A program made the translations under genes and the position numbers. Shown here in pieces: positions 1 to 7,803 of a stretch of 22,942 nt of DNA (the stretch's first letter is position 1; the number at the start of each line of letters is the position of its first letter). The notes beneath the pieces were generated by a model. That model was not told the DNA's origin and did not search any database. It saw only the letters and a program-made list of their open reading frames with translations. This stretch comes from Candidatus Cellulosilyticum pullistercoris (GTDB lineage Bacteria > Bacillota > Clostridia > Lachnospirales > Cellulosilyticaceae). Location: positions 1 through 22,942 of the forward strand of contig JAHLFQ010000120.1 in assembly GCA_018883705.1 (NCBI GenBank), given 5' to 3'.

Positions 1-1
1 A

Positions 2-511
2 ACTGCTTTTGTATTTCAAAATTATAACCTTTTTATTAATAAAACTGCCTTGCAAAATGTCACTGAGGGTTTGATTATAGGACGAAAAGTGCCTAAACAA
101 GAAGCTATTACTATTGCTAAAAAAGCATTAGATAAAGTAGGGCTTTCAGATAGATATGATTACTATCCATCACAGCTTTCTGGTGGTCAGCAGCAAAGAG
201 TGGGGATTGCCAGAGCAATTGCAGTAAATCCAGATATTATCTTATTTGATGAGCCTACTTCAGCTTTAGATCCTGAGCTTATAGGAGAAGTGTTAGGCGT
301 AATGAAAACACTAGCTAAGGAAGGGACAACAATGATTGTTGTTACGCACGAAATGTCCTTTGCACAAGAAGTAGCTAATCAAGTCGTGTTTATGGATGGA
401 GGGCGTGTTTTAGAGAAAGGAACACCAGAAGAAATTTTTATAAGACCTAAAGAAGAAAGAACGAAGCAATTCTTAAAACGAATTTTACCAGATTTTGATT
501 ATGTCATTTAA
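2..511 (+). CDS. Polar amino acid ABC transporter ATP-binding protein, 3' part (GlnQ type)
   Basis: This is the ATPase that powers uptake of an amino acid across the membrane together with a permease and a binding protein encoded upstream of the window. The frame is open from base 2, so the gene is cut by the window edge. About 170 of the usual 240-250 residues remain, and the Walker A part is missing. Visible parts in order: the Q-loop (VFQNYNLF, read upstream of the first possible start), the ABC signature LSGGQQQRVGIARA, Walker B IILFDEPTSALDPE with the catalytic Glu, and the H-loop His in VTHEM. The C-terminal wording (VANQVVFMDGGRVLEKGTPEEIF) is typical of the polar amino acid family (GlnQ/HisP/TcyC). 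The substrate cannot be read from the ATPase. The next gene suggests a sulfur amino acid, but that is inference. Confidence 0.93.
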   Translation, partial: TAFVFQNYNLFINKTALQNVTEGLIIGRKVPKQEAITIAKKALDKVGLSDRYDYYPSQLSGGQQQRVGIARAIAVNPDIILFDEPTSALDPELIGEVLGVMKTLAKEGTTMIVVTHEMSFAQEVANQVVFMDGGRVLEKGTPEEIFIRPKEERTKQFLKRILPDFDYVI

Positions 512-555
512 GGAATAAGAAATATAAAATCATTTAAAATAAGGGGGAGATAAAG

Positions 556-1041
556 ATGGGAAGTTTTTGCAAACAGGTATCAGAAGAAGCAAAAGGATTA
601 ATAGCTGGAATATCAGATAGAGCCATATGGTTTCACTTATTAATTGAAGCAGCGGAAAAACAGAATGTAGATATTGAGAAACTAACAGATGAAGCGATTT
701 TTACATACGGAGTTAATTTATATCAAGATAAAGTAGCAAACAATGCAAGAGAGTTTGTTGAATTAATGACTGAAGAAGGACCAGGACGTGAAGCTTTTAA
801 GCAGGAGGTTGTTAAGGCAGATGAGAATGAATCAATTGCTTATTTTCATTCCTGTCCATTAGTTGCGGCATGGAAAAAGTATGGCTTAAGTGATGAAAGG
901 ATTCATTATTTATGTGACTTAGCAAGCAAAGGAGATTTTGGAAGAGTTAGCAATTTCCCTAATATTAATATAGAATTTCCTAAGAAGATAGGTTATGGAG
1001 ATGATTATTGCGAGTTAGTTGCTACAATAAAAGAAAAATAG
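556..1041 (+). CDS. L-2-amino-thiazoline-4-carboxylic acid (ATC) hydrolase-like protein
   Basis: This 161-residue protein resembles the ATC hydrolase family (ATC_hydrolase Pfam type). The recognisable core is FHSCPLVAAWKKYGL near residues 96-110, then LCDLASKGDFGRVSNFPNI and a C-terminal Lys/Gly/Cys pattern (PKKIGYGDDYCE). The named activity opens the thiazoline ring on the route from ATC to L-cysteine, but most clostridial members are untested. There is no signal peptide or membrane segment, so it should be cytosolic. A clear ribosome binding site (AAGGGGGAG) precedes the ATG. It starts 44 bases after the ABC ATPase stop, so the two are probably co-transcribed. That pairing would fit uptake and hydrolysis of a cysteine-yielding or related amino-acid-like compound. 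The family call is fairly safe; the substrate is not. Confidence 0.75.
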   Translation: MGSFCKQVSEEAKGLIAGISDRAIWFHLLIEAAEKQNVDIEKLTDEAIFTYGVNLYQDKVANNAREFVELMTEEGPGREAFKQEVVKADENESIAYFHSCPLVAAWKKYGLSDERIHYLCDLASKGDFGRVSNFPNINIEFPKKIGYGDDYCELVATIKEK

Positions 1042-1094
1042 TGCGAATTAAATAATACTAAGTAAGTAGCATATTAAAGCTATTTATATGAAAG

Positions 1095-1123
1095 AAAGAG
1101 AGTATAGAGTACTCTCTTTTTTT
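1095..1123 (+). terminator. Intrinsic terminator after the ATC hydrolase-like gene
   Basis: Ten-base arms (1095-1104 and 1110-1119, core AGAGAGTA / TACTCTCT) enclose a TAGAG loop and run into a T-tract. It separates the ABC/hydrolase unit from the eut operon. Confidence 0.9.
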
Positions 1124-1238
1124 ATTTTTATCAATAAACTTATAAAAATTATGATTAAAATTGATTTATTAAGTATAAATGTGTCTAAAATACATAGCCT
1201 AACTAAGTAAATCTTTGAATCTACTTGAATAGGATGGG

Positions 1239-2375
1239 ATGGAGATGAATACTTTTGAAATCAAGACAAAGGTAAAGTTTGGGCAAGGCGCTCTTGCTTA
1301 TATCGAAACATTTAAAGAAAAACGCGTATTTATCATAACAGACCCATTTATGGTTAAGTCTGGGATGATTAATAAGATTACTAAATACTTGTCAGAAGGA
1401 CAATATGAAGTATTTAGTGATATTGTACCAGACCCACCCATGGGACTTGTTGTTAAAGGGGTAGAAGTTGTGACCTCATTTAAACCAGAAGTAATTATTG
1501 CCCTTGGAGGAGGATCTGCTATTGATGCGGCTAAGGCTATTATGAATTTTGCAAAAAAAATTGGAAATCTTAAGGATATACAATTTATAGCGATACCTAC
1601 TACTAGTGGTACAGGCTCAGAAGTAACTTCTTTTTCTGTTATTACAGATGAAGTTAAACACATTAAATATCCATTAGTTTCTGATGAGTTTTTACCTAAT
1701 GTAGCTATTCTAGAGCCTGAGCTTGTAAAAAGTGTACCAAGTAGCATTGTGGCAGATACAGGAATGGATGTTCTGACACATGCTATAGAAGCCTATGTTT
1801 CAACTTCAGCTACAGATTTTTCAGATGCACTAGCTGAAAAAGCCGTGGCGTTAGTTTTTAAATACTTATTAAGGTCATATAGAAGTAGTGAAGATATGGA
1901 AGCCAAGGAGAAGATGCATAATGCTTCTTGTCTGGCAGGATTAGCTTTCAATCTTGCATCATTAGGTATCAATCATGCTATCGCCCATAATATTGGAGGA
2001 AAGCTTCATGTACCTCATGGTAGAACTAACGCTATGTTACTACCTCATGTGATTGAATTTAACAGTGAGATTGAAGGATTCAATCCTAATAAGTATAGTG
2101 TAGCAGCAAAAAAATATGCACAGCTTGCTAAAATCGTCGGAATAGAAGGTAGCACGACCCGAATGTTAGTAAAGAATTTCATTCATGCAATCACTAAATT
2201 ACAGCATGAGATGAAAATGCCAACACATCTTAAGGAATGTAAGATTGCTATAGAAGATATTAATAAGTTAAAACAAGAAATTGCAAAAGGTGCTCTAGAA
2301 GATGCTTGTATTATAACTAATCCACGTACAGCAACCACTGGAGACATTTTAGAAATTCTCTATAAGATTAGCTAG
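1239..2375 (+). CDS. eutG: Iron-dependent alcohol dehydrogenase, ethanolamine operon type (EutG)
   Basis: This is a group III iron-dependent alcohol dehydrogenase of 378 residues. In the eut pathway it reduces acetaldehyde to ethanol and recycles NADH to NAD+ for EutE. The Rossmann-like N domain holds the nucleotide motif GGGSAID (residues 90-96) and TTSGTGSEVT (121-130). The predicted Fe ligands are D177, H181, H246 and H260, with the same D-x3-H and 14-residue H-H spacings as FucO. It is the first gene after the upstream terminator and leads into eutS after 90 bases. The start is ambiguous: ATG 1239 lies 4 bases after AGGA, whereas ATG 1245 (residue 3) lies 6 bases after GGG. A weak promoter could lie around 1160-1195 (TTGATT ... 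TAAAAT), but it is not convincing. No N-terminal encapsulation helix is visible. Confidence 0.93.
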   Translation: MEMNTFEIKTKVKFGQGALAYIETFKEKRVFIITDPFMVKSGMINKITKYLSEGQYEVFSDIVPDPPMGLVVKGVEVVTSFKPEVIIALGGGSAIDAAKAIMNFAKKIGNLKDIQFIAIPTTSGTGSEVTSFSVITDEVKHIKYPLVSDEFLPNVAILEPELVKSVPSSIVADTGMDVLTHAIEAYVSTSATDFSDALAEKAVALVFKYLLRSYRSSEDMEAKEKMHNASCLAGLAFNLASLGINHAIAHNIGGKLHVPHGRTNAMLLPHVIEFNSEIEGFNPNKYSVAAKKYAQLAKIVGIEGSTTRMLVKNFIHAITKLQHEMKMPTHLKECKIAIEDINKLKQEIAKGALEDACIITNPRTATTGDILEILYKIS

Positions 2376-2465
2376 ATAAATGATATTAGCATAATCATTA
2401 AACAATATAGAAGGTATGAAAATAATATATTAAATAAATAATAAGGTAGATGATGAGGATAGATT

Positions 2466-2822
2466 ATGGCCATTCATATTGAGGATAAGCAACGTATTAT
2501 TCAGGAATTTGTACCTGGAAAACAAATTACACTAGCTCATATCATTGCAAATCCTACAGAAGATATTTATAAGAAGTTAGGCCTGATTACTGAGAAGGTT
2601 AGTGCAATTGGTATTTTGACAATTACACCTAGTGAAGGCGCTATAATTGCAGCAGATGTAGCAACTAAAGCAGCAGATATTGCAATTGGATTTATTGACC
2701 GCTTTAGTGGTGCACTTATTATAAGTGGAGATATTAGTGCAGTAGAATCCGCCCTTAGAGATATTGTTGAAGTACTAAGTAATCAGCTAGGGTTTACGCC
2801 TACTTCTATTACAAGGACTTAA
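2466..2822 (+). CDS. eutS: Ethanolamine microcompartment shell protein EutS
   Basis: This is a 118-residue circularly permuted single-BMC-domain shell protein that forms hexameric tiles of the ethanolamine microcompartment. The conserved N-terminal stretch RIIQEFVPGKQITLAHIIAN and the BMC core (AIGILTITPSEGAIIAADVATKAADI, then ALIISGDISAVESALRDI) match EutS/PduU. The length is close to the usual 110-120. The ribosome binding site GAGG lies 7 bases before the ATG. It ends 3 bases before eutP, so the two are translationally close. Confidence 0.95.
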   Translation: MAIHIEDKQRIIQEFVPGKQITLAHIIANPTEDIYKKLGLITEKVSAIGILTITPSEGAIIAADVATKAADIAIGFIDRFSGALIISGDISAVESALRDIVEVLSNQLGFTPTSITRT

Positions 2823-2825
2823 GCA

Positions 2826-3275
2826 ATGAGTAGAGTCATTTTTATGGGGAGAACAGGATGTGGCAAGACTACTTTATGTCAAAAGTTAGATGAGCTAGAA
2901 CTTAAGTATAAGAAGACGCAGTCGGTAGAACTATATAATCATGCCATCGACACTCCAGGAGAATATTTGGAAAACAGAAATTACTATAGTGCACTGATTA
3001 TGACTGCGGTAGATGCAGAAATTATAGCACTTATAGCAGACCCTACTGCTGCAGAGAATTTTATTCCACCAGCATTTGCCTGTTCTTTTGCTAAAGAGCT
3101 TATTGGAATTATAACTAAGATTAATTTAGTAGAAGATGAAAGGCAGATTCAAAAAGTAGAAGAAAGCCTAAAGGCAGCCGGTGTAAGTAGAATTTTTAAA
3201 GTAGATACAGTAGATGATATAGGAATCAAAGAATTATTTGCTTACTTAGAGCAATTTTTAGGCTCTGATAAGTAA
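2826..3275 (+). CDS. eutP: Ethanolamine utilization protein EutP (P-loop GTPase-like)
   Basis: This is a 149-residue P-loop NTPase of the EutP/PduV family. Walker A is GRTGCGKTT (residues 8-16) and the switch II-like motif is DTPGEY (42-47). The guanine-specificity position, normally (N/T)KxD, reads TKIN (97-100), so the usual Asp is Asn here. EutP has been described as having acetate kinase activity in Salmonella, and its PduV relatives associate with shells or filaments. Either role would place it at or inside the microcompartment. It sits between eutS and eutA, 3 bases after eutS. In many Firmicutes eutV and eutW follow eutP, but here only an 88-base gap separates it from eutA. Confidence 0.92.
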   Translation: MSRVIFMGRTGCGKTTLCQKLDELELKYKKTQSVELYNHAIDTPGEYLENRNYYSALIMTAVDAEIIALIADPTAAENFIPPAFACSFAKELIGIITKINLVEDERQIQKVEESLKAAGVSRIFKVDTVDDIGIKELFAYLEQFLGSDK

Positions 3276-3363
3276 CCTATAGCATTTATTATGAAGTAGC
3301 TGCTTGTTAGTAGTATGTGGGGAAATAGCAGACCAAAAGATTATGAGCGAAAGAAGTGAGTGA

Positions 3364-4809
3364 ATGAGAGAAGAGCTTCTGAGTGTAGGAATTGATATTG
3401 GGACAAGTACAACACAGCTTATATTCTCGAAGCTTATTATCGAGAATATGGCATCTAGCTACACTGTACCAAGAATTGTGATTGTCGATAAAAAGATTAT
3501 TTATAAGAGCTCCATTTATTTTACTCCTCTTATTTCTGTTAAAGAGATTGATGCACCTAAGGTAAGAGAAATTATTGAAAAGGAATATCAAAATGCAGGA
3601 ATTAATAAAGGGGATATTGATACAGGAGCAGTTATTATTACAGGAGAAACAGCTAGAAAAGAAAATGCAGAAGAAGTATTAACATCATTAAGTGGCTTTG
3701 CAGGAGACTTTGTAGTAGCTACTGCAGGACCAGATCTTGAGAGTATTATATCTGGAAAAGGTGCAGGGGCTCACATCTATTCAAAGTCACATAATACTAC
3801 AGTGGTCAATATAGACATTGGTGGTGGAACCAGTAATCTAGCACTCTTTAAAAGAGGAGATGTACAAGATACAGGATGCTTAGATATAGGAGGAAGATTA
3901 ATTAAGATTGATACAATATCAAAAAAGATAACATATATTTCTCCTAAAATATGCACACTAATAAGGAAGTACAACTTAGGACTGGAAATAGGTACAGTAG
4001 CAACCAGGGATAACCTAAGACCTATTATTGATTTAATGGTAAAGGTACTTATGCAGAGTGTTGGTTTAAGACCTATTGATGAAGATTTTAATCTAATGGT
4101 AACCAACAAAAGTATTAAACTTGATCATCCTATAGAATGTATATCTTTCTCAGGAGGGGTAGCAGATTATATTTATTATGATGAAAACGAGTCAGGACCT
4201 ATAACCGATTATTTTAAGTTTGGCGATATAGGGATTCTATTAGGTGAGGCTATTGGAAAGTCTGATCTTTGTAAAGAACTTCAAGTTGTGAAAAGTACAG
4301 AGACAATACGTGCAACTGTAGTAGGTGCAGGGACACATACAACAGAAATAAGTGGTAGTACTATTACTTACACGAAAAATGCCTTTCCAATTAAAAATTT
4401 ACCTATCTTAAAAATGGCTTATGAGGATGAAACAAATGGTTCTACAGTTTTAGCTGAAGCAGTAAAGAAAAAACTAGAGTGGTTTAAGCTAGAAGGTGAC
4501 CTGCAAAGAGTAGCCATTGCCATAGAAGGAAAGGATAATCCTAGTTTCAAAGAAATAGAGGATTATGCAATAGGTCTTGTAGAAGGGATGAAAGAATTAA
4601 TTCAAAGGGAACTTCCACTGATACTTATAGTGGAAAAGGATATGGCAAAAGTATTAGGACAAACTATGTATAACAAATTAGGTTTTAAGAAGGATGTCAT
4701 TTGTCTAGATAGTGTGAAACTAGATAATGGAGATTACATTGATATAGGTAATCCTATAGCAGAAGGAACTGTGCTTCCAGTAGTTGTTAAAACATTAGTA
4801 TTTAATTGA
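3364..4809 (+). CDS. eutA: Ethanolamine ammonia-lyase reactivating factor EutA
   Basis: This 481-residue ATPase of the actin/Hsp70 fold reactivates EutBC by exchanging damaged cobalamin for fresh adenosylcobalamin. Phosphate loop 1 is GIDIGTSTTQ (starting near residue 9), and the second nucleotide loop is NIDIGGGTSN (149-158). The length matches the family (about 470-480). It begins 88 bases after eutP and ends 13 bases before eutB. The start has no good Shine-Dalgarno. The ATG directly follows the TGA of a six-codon frame (3343-3363), so translation may be coupled to upstream ribosomes. Confidence 0.94.
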   Translation: MREELLSVGIDIGTSTTQLIFSKLIIENMASSYTVPRIVIVDKKIIYKSSIYFTPLISVKEIDAPKVREIIEKEYQNAGINKGDIDTGAVIITGETARKENAEEVLTSLSGFAGDFVVATAGPDLESIISGKGAGAHIYSKSHNTTVVNIDIGGGTSNLALFKRGDVQDTGCLDIGGRLIKIDTISKKITYISPKICTLIRKYNLGLEIGTVATRDNLRPIIDLMVKVLMQSVGLRPIDEDFNLMVTNKSIKLDHPIECISFSGGVADYIYYDENESGPITDYFKFGDIGILLGEAIGKSDLCKELQVVKSTETIRATVVGAGTHTTEISGSTITYTKNAFPIKNLPILKMAYEDETNGSTVLAEAVKKKLEWFKLEGDLQRVAIAIEGKDNPSFKEIEDYAIGLVEGMKELIQRELPLILIVEKDMAKVLGQTMYNKLGFKKDVICLDSVKLDNGDYIDIGNPIAEGTVLPVVVKTLVFN

Positions 4810-4822
4810 AAGGAGTACCCTT

Positions 4823-6187
4823 ATGATTTTAAAGACTCAATTATTTGGACATACCTATGAGTTTAAATCACTTAAAGAGGTAATGGCAAAAGCCAATGAA
4901 GAAAAATCAGGAGATAGATTAGCAGGTCTTGCAGCAAGTAGTGCAGAGGAAAGAGTAGCTGCTAAGGTAGTATTAGCCAATATTACATTAGAAGATCTTA
5001 GAAATAATCCTGCTGTACCTTATGAAGTAGATGAAGTTACTCGTATTATTCAAGATGATGTAAATGAAAAGATTTACAACGAATTTAAGCATATGACAGT
5101 AGCAGAATTTAGAGAATGGATTCTTGATGAAAAGACTACAGGAGCTGATATTCGTAGGGCATCTAGAGGTATTACCTCAGAAATAGTAGCTGCTGTAGCT
5201 AAGCTTATGTCTAATATGGACCTTATTTATGGAGCAAGCAAAATTCGTATAACTGCTCATTGTAATACAACAATTGGTGAAGCTGGTACACTTTCTTCTA
5301 GACTTCAACCAAACCATCCAACAGATGACCCAGATGGTATTATGGCATCTTTATTAGAAGGTTTAACTTATGGAGCTGGAGATGCACTACTTGGCCTAAA
5401 CCCAGTAGATGATTCTACAGAAAGTGTTGTACGTGTTCTTAAACGTTTTGAAGAAATTAAACAAAAGTTTAAAATCCCAACTCAAACATGTGTGCTTGCT
5501 CACGTTACGACTCAAATGGATGCTATTCGTAAAGGGGCACCTACAGACCTTATTTTCCAATCTATTGCAGGTTCACAAAAAGGAAATGAAGCCTTTGGAT
5601 TTAATGCAGCGATTATAGAAGAAGCAAGACAACTTGCTTTATCTGAAGGAACAGCAGAAGGACCAAATGTTATGTACTTTGAGACAGGTCAAGGTTCTGA
5701 ACTTTCATCAGAGGCACATCATGATACAGACCAAGTAACAATGGAAGCAAGATGTTACGGTTTTGCTAAACGTTTTCAACCTTTCATTGTCAATACGGTA
5801 GTAGGTTTCATTGGACCAGAGTATTTATATGATGGCCGTCAAGTAAGCCGTGCCGGTCTTGAAGACCACTTTATGGGCAAATTAACAGGCGTATCTATGG
5901 GTTGTGATGCATGTTATACCAATCACATGAAAGCTGACCAAAACTCTATTGAAGATTTATCTGTTTTATTAACTACAGCAGGATGTAATTATTTTATGGG
6001 AATTCCTCATGGGGATGATGTTATGCTTAACTATCAAACCACAGGATATCATGAAACAGCAGCACTCAGAGAAATGTTCGGACTCACAGCTATTAAGCCT
6101 TTCCATGAATGGCTAGTTAAAATGGGCTTTGTCGATGAAAAGGGTCGTTTAACTGAAAGAGCCGGAGACGCATCAATACTATTCTAG
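4823..6187 (+). CDS. eutB: Ethanolamine ammonia-lyase large (heavy) subunit EutB
   Basis: This is the catalytic TIM-barrel subunit of adenosylcobalamin-dependent ethanolamine ammonia-lyase, which converts ethanolamine to acetaldehyde and ammonia. At 454 residues it is essentially the length of E. coli EutB (453). Counting residues, all five substrate-contact positions known from the E. coli enzyme fall at the same numbers: R160, Q162, N193, E287 and D362. Other landmarks are CNTTIGEAGTLSSRLQPNHP (147-166) and the C-terminal PFHEWLVKMG. The ribosome binding site AAAGGAG lies 7 bases before the ATG, and eutC follows after 14 bases. The protein should be active and work as (EutB-EutC)6 inside the microcompartment lumen. 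Confidence 0.98.
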   Translation: MILKTQLFGHTYEFKSLKEVMAKANEEKSGDRLAGLAASSAEERVAAKVVLANITLEDLRNNPAVPYEVDEVTRIIQDDVNEKIYNEFKHMTVAEFREWILDEKTTGADIRRASRGITSEIVAAVAKLMSNMDLIYGASKIRITAHCNTTIGEAGTLSSRLQPNHPTDDPDGIMASLLEGLTYGAGDALLGLNPVDDSTESVVRVLKRFEEIKQKFKIPTQTCVLAHVTTQMDAIRKGAPTDLIFQSIAGSQKGNEAFGFNAAIIEEARQLALSEGTAEGPNVMYFETGQGSELSSEAHHDTDQVTMEARCYGFAKRFQPFIVNTVVGFIGPEYLYDGRQVSRAGLEDHFMGKLTGVSMGCDACYTNHMKADQNSIEDLSVLLTTAGCNYFMGIPHGDDVMLNYQTTGYHETAALREMFGLTAIKPFHEWLVKMGFVDEKGRLTERAGDASILF

Positions 6188-6201
6188 GATAAGGAGGCAC
6201 A

Positions 6202-7128
6202 ATGATGAACGAGCAAGATTTAAGAAAAATGGTAGAACAACTGGTTGAACAAATGGTTAGTAAGGATACTAGTGTTGTAGGTAGTGATGTAACGATTCCT
6301 ACTACACCAGCTGCCTCTATTGTAAAAGCAGCAAGTGATGAAACAAAGACTACCTATATCGATCCTAATGGATGTATCCCTGATATTACTAAAATTGATA
6401 TTAAAAAACAATTTTTAGTGGAAAATGCAAAGGATAAAGAAGGCTATCTAGCTATGAAAGCTAAAACACCAGCTAGATTAGGTGTGGGTAAAGCAGGAGC
6501 ACGTTATAAAACAATTACCATGCTTCGTGTTAGAGCTGACCATGCAGCTGCACAAGATGCAGTTTTTAATGATGTATCAGAGGATTTTATTAAGAAAAAT
6601 AACTTTGTTTTTGTTAAAACTTTATGTAAAGACAAAGATGAATATTTAACTAGACCTGACCTTGGAAGAAGATTTGCACCAGAAGAATTAGAGATCATTA
6701 AAAAGACATGCGGTAATAATCCTAAAGTATTAATTATCGTAGGAGATGGGTTATCTTCATCAGCTATTGAAGCCAATGTAGAAGATGCTATTCCAGCTAT
6801 TAAACAAGGCTTACAGATGTATGGCATTACAGTACCTCCAATTTTATTTATTAAGCATGCAAGAGTTGGAGCAATGGATGCAATCGGTGAAGTAACAGGT
6901 GCAGATGTTATTTGTATGCTAGTAGGTGAAAGACCGGGGCTTGTAACAGCAGAATCTATGTCAGCTTACATTGCTTATAAACCAAAACATGGGCTTGCAG
7001 AAGCAAAACGAACAGTTATTTCTAATATTCATAAAGGTGGTACGACAGCAGTAGAAGCCGGTGCCCATGCAGCGGAACTTATTAAAACAATGCTAGATAA
7101 AAAGGCTTCTGGTATTGATTTAAAGTAG
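6202..7128 (+). CDS. eutC: Ethanolamine ammonia-lyase small (light) subunit EutC
   Basis: This is the 308-residue light subunit that completes the cobalamin site of EutB. The EutC domain starts around residue 85 (ARLGVGKAGARYKT) and includes VLIIVGDGLSSSAIEANV and the C-terminal region VICMLVGERPGL...AYIAYKP. Before it lies an amphipathic helix (EQDLRKMVEQLVEQMV) and a long linker rich in Ala, Thr, Asp and Lys. This is the form expected of an encapsulation peptide tethered to the enzyme. Two adjacent ATGs are possible. ATG 6205 lies 7 bases from GGAGG and may be the real start, against 4 bases for ATG 6202. Confidence 0.97.
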   Translation: MMNEQDLRKMVEQLVEQMVSKDTSVVGSDVTIPTTPAASIVKAASDETKTTYIDPNGCIPDITKIDIKKQFLVENAKDKEGYLAMKAKTPARLGVGKAGARYKTITMLRVRADHAAAQDAVFNDVSEDFIKKNNFVFVKTLCKDKDEYLTRPDLGRRFAPEELEIIKKTCGNNPKVLIIVGDGLSSSAIEANVEDAIPAIKQGLQMYGITVPPILFIKHARVGAMDAIGEVTGADVICMLVGERPGLVTAESMSAYIAYKPKHGLAEAKRTVISNIHKGGTTAVEAGAHAAELIKTMLDKKASGIDLK

Positions 7129-7143
7129 AAGGAGGTAACTTAA

Positions 7144-7800
7144 ATGAAAAATGATAAAATGAGGGCCAACGTATTGGGTGTACGTGTTATTTCTAATGTA
7201 AGCCCAGAGCTTGCAGCTAAGTTAGAACTAGGCCCTAATCATAAAAGTATAGGAATCATTACCGCTGATAGTGATGATGTCACTTATACTGCATTAGATG
7301 AAGCAACCAAAGATGCAGATGTTGAAGTAGTTTATGCGCGTTCGATGTATGCAGGCGCAGGCAATGCTTCTACAAAACTAGCAGGTGAAGTGATTGGAAT
7401 AATAGGAGGACCAAGTCCTGCGGAAGTAAGAAGTGGGCTTAAGGCAGCTCTTGATTTCTTTCAATCAGATGATGCTTGTTTCATAAGTGCTAATGAAGAT
7501 GACTCCATCGTTTATTATGCACACACTGTATCTCGTACAGGGTCATATCTATCTAAGGTAGCAGGCATTGAAGAAGGTAAGCCATTAGCTTACTTAATTG
7601 CACCTCCAATGGAAGCTATTTACGGATTAGATGCTGCAATGAAAGCAGCAGATGTTAAATTAGTAGAATTTTTTGGCCCACCTTCTGAAACAAACTTTGG
7701 TGGCGGGCTTCTTACAGGAACTCAATCTGCATGTTATGCCGCATGTGCTGCTTTTGCTGAAGCTATTAAAGCTGTAGCAGATAATCCGAGGGATTATTAA
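7144..7800 (+). CDS. eutL: Ethanolamine microcompartment shell protein EutL
   Basis: This is a 218-residue trimeric shell protein with two tandem circularly permuted BMC domains, the class with gated central pores. Recognisable stretches are RVISNVSPELAAKLEL at the N terminus, GEVIGIIGGPSPAEVRSGL near the domain junction and FFGPPSETNFGGGLLTGTQSAC near the C terminus. The length fits the family (about 217-219). A near-perfect ribosome binding site (AAGGAGG) precedes the ATG. The next shell gene starts 3 bases downstream, and its ribosome binding site (GAGGG) lies inside the end of eutL, so the two are tightly coupled. Confidence 0.97.
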   Translation: MKNDKMRANVLGVRVISNVSPELAAKLELGPNHKSIGIITADSDDVTYTALDEATKDADVEVVYARSMYAGAGNASTKLAGEVIGIIGGPSPAEVRSGLKAALDFFQSDDACFISANEDDSIVYYAHTVSRTGSYLSKVAGIEEGKPLAYLIAPPMEAIYGLDAAMKAADVKLVEFFGPPSETNFGGGLLTGTQSACYAACAAFAEAIKAVADNPRDY

Positions 7801-7803
7801 AAG

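Noticed and set aside
1042..1238. Possible EutV-type dual hairpin overlapping the terminator upstream of eutG
   Set aside because: The terminator loop contains ATAGAG, but as a 5- or 7-base loop rather than six bases with A1 and G4. The preceding weak stem (TAGC / GCTA) does not fit either, so it looks like a normal terminator.
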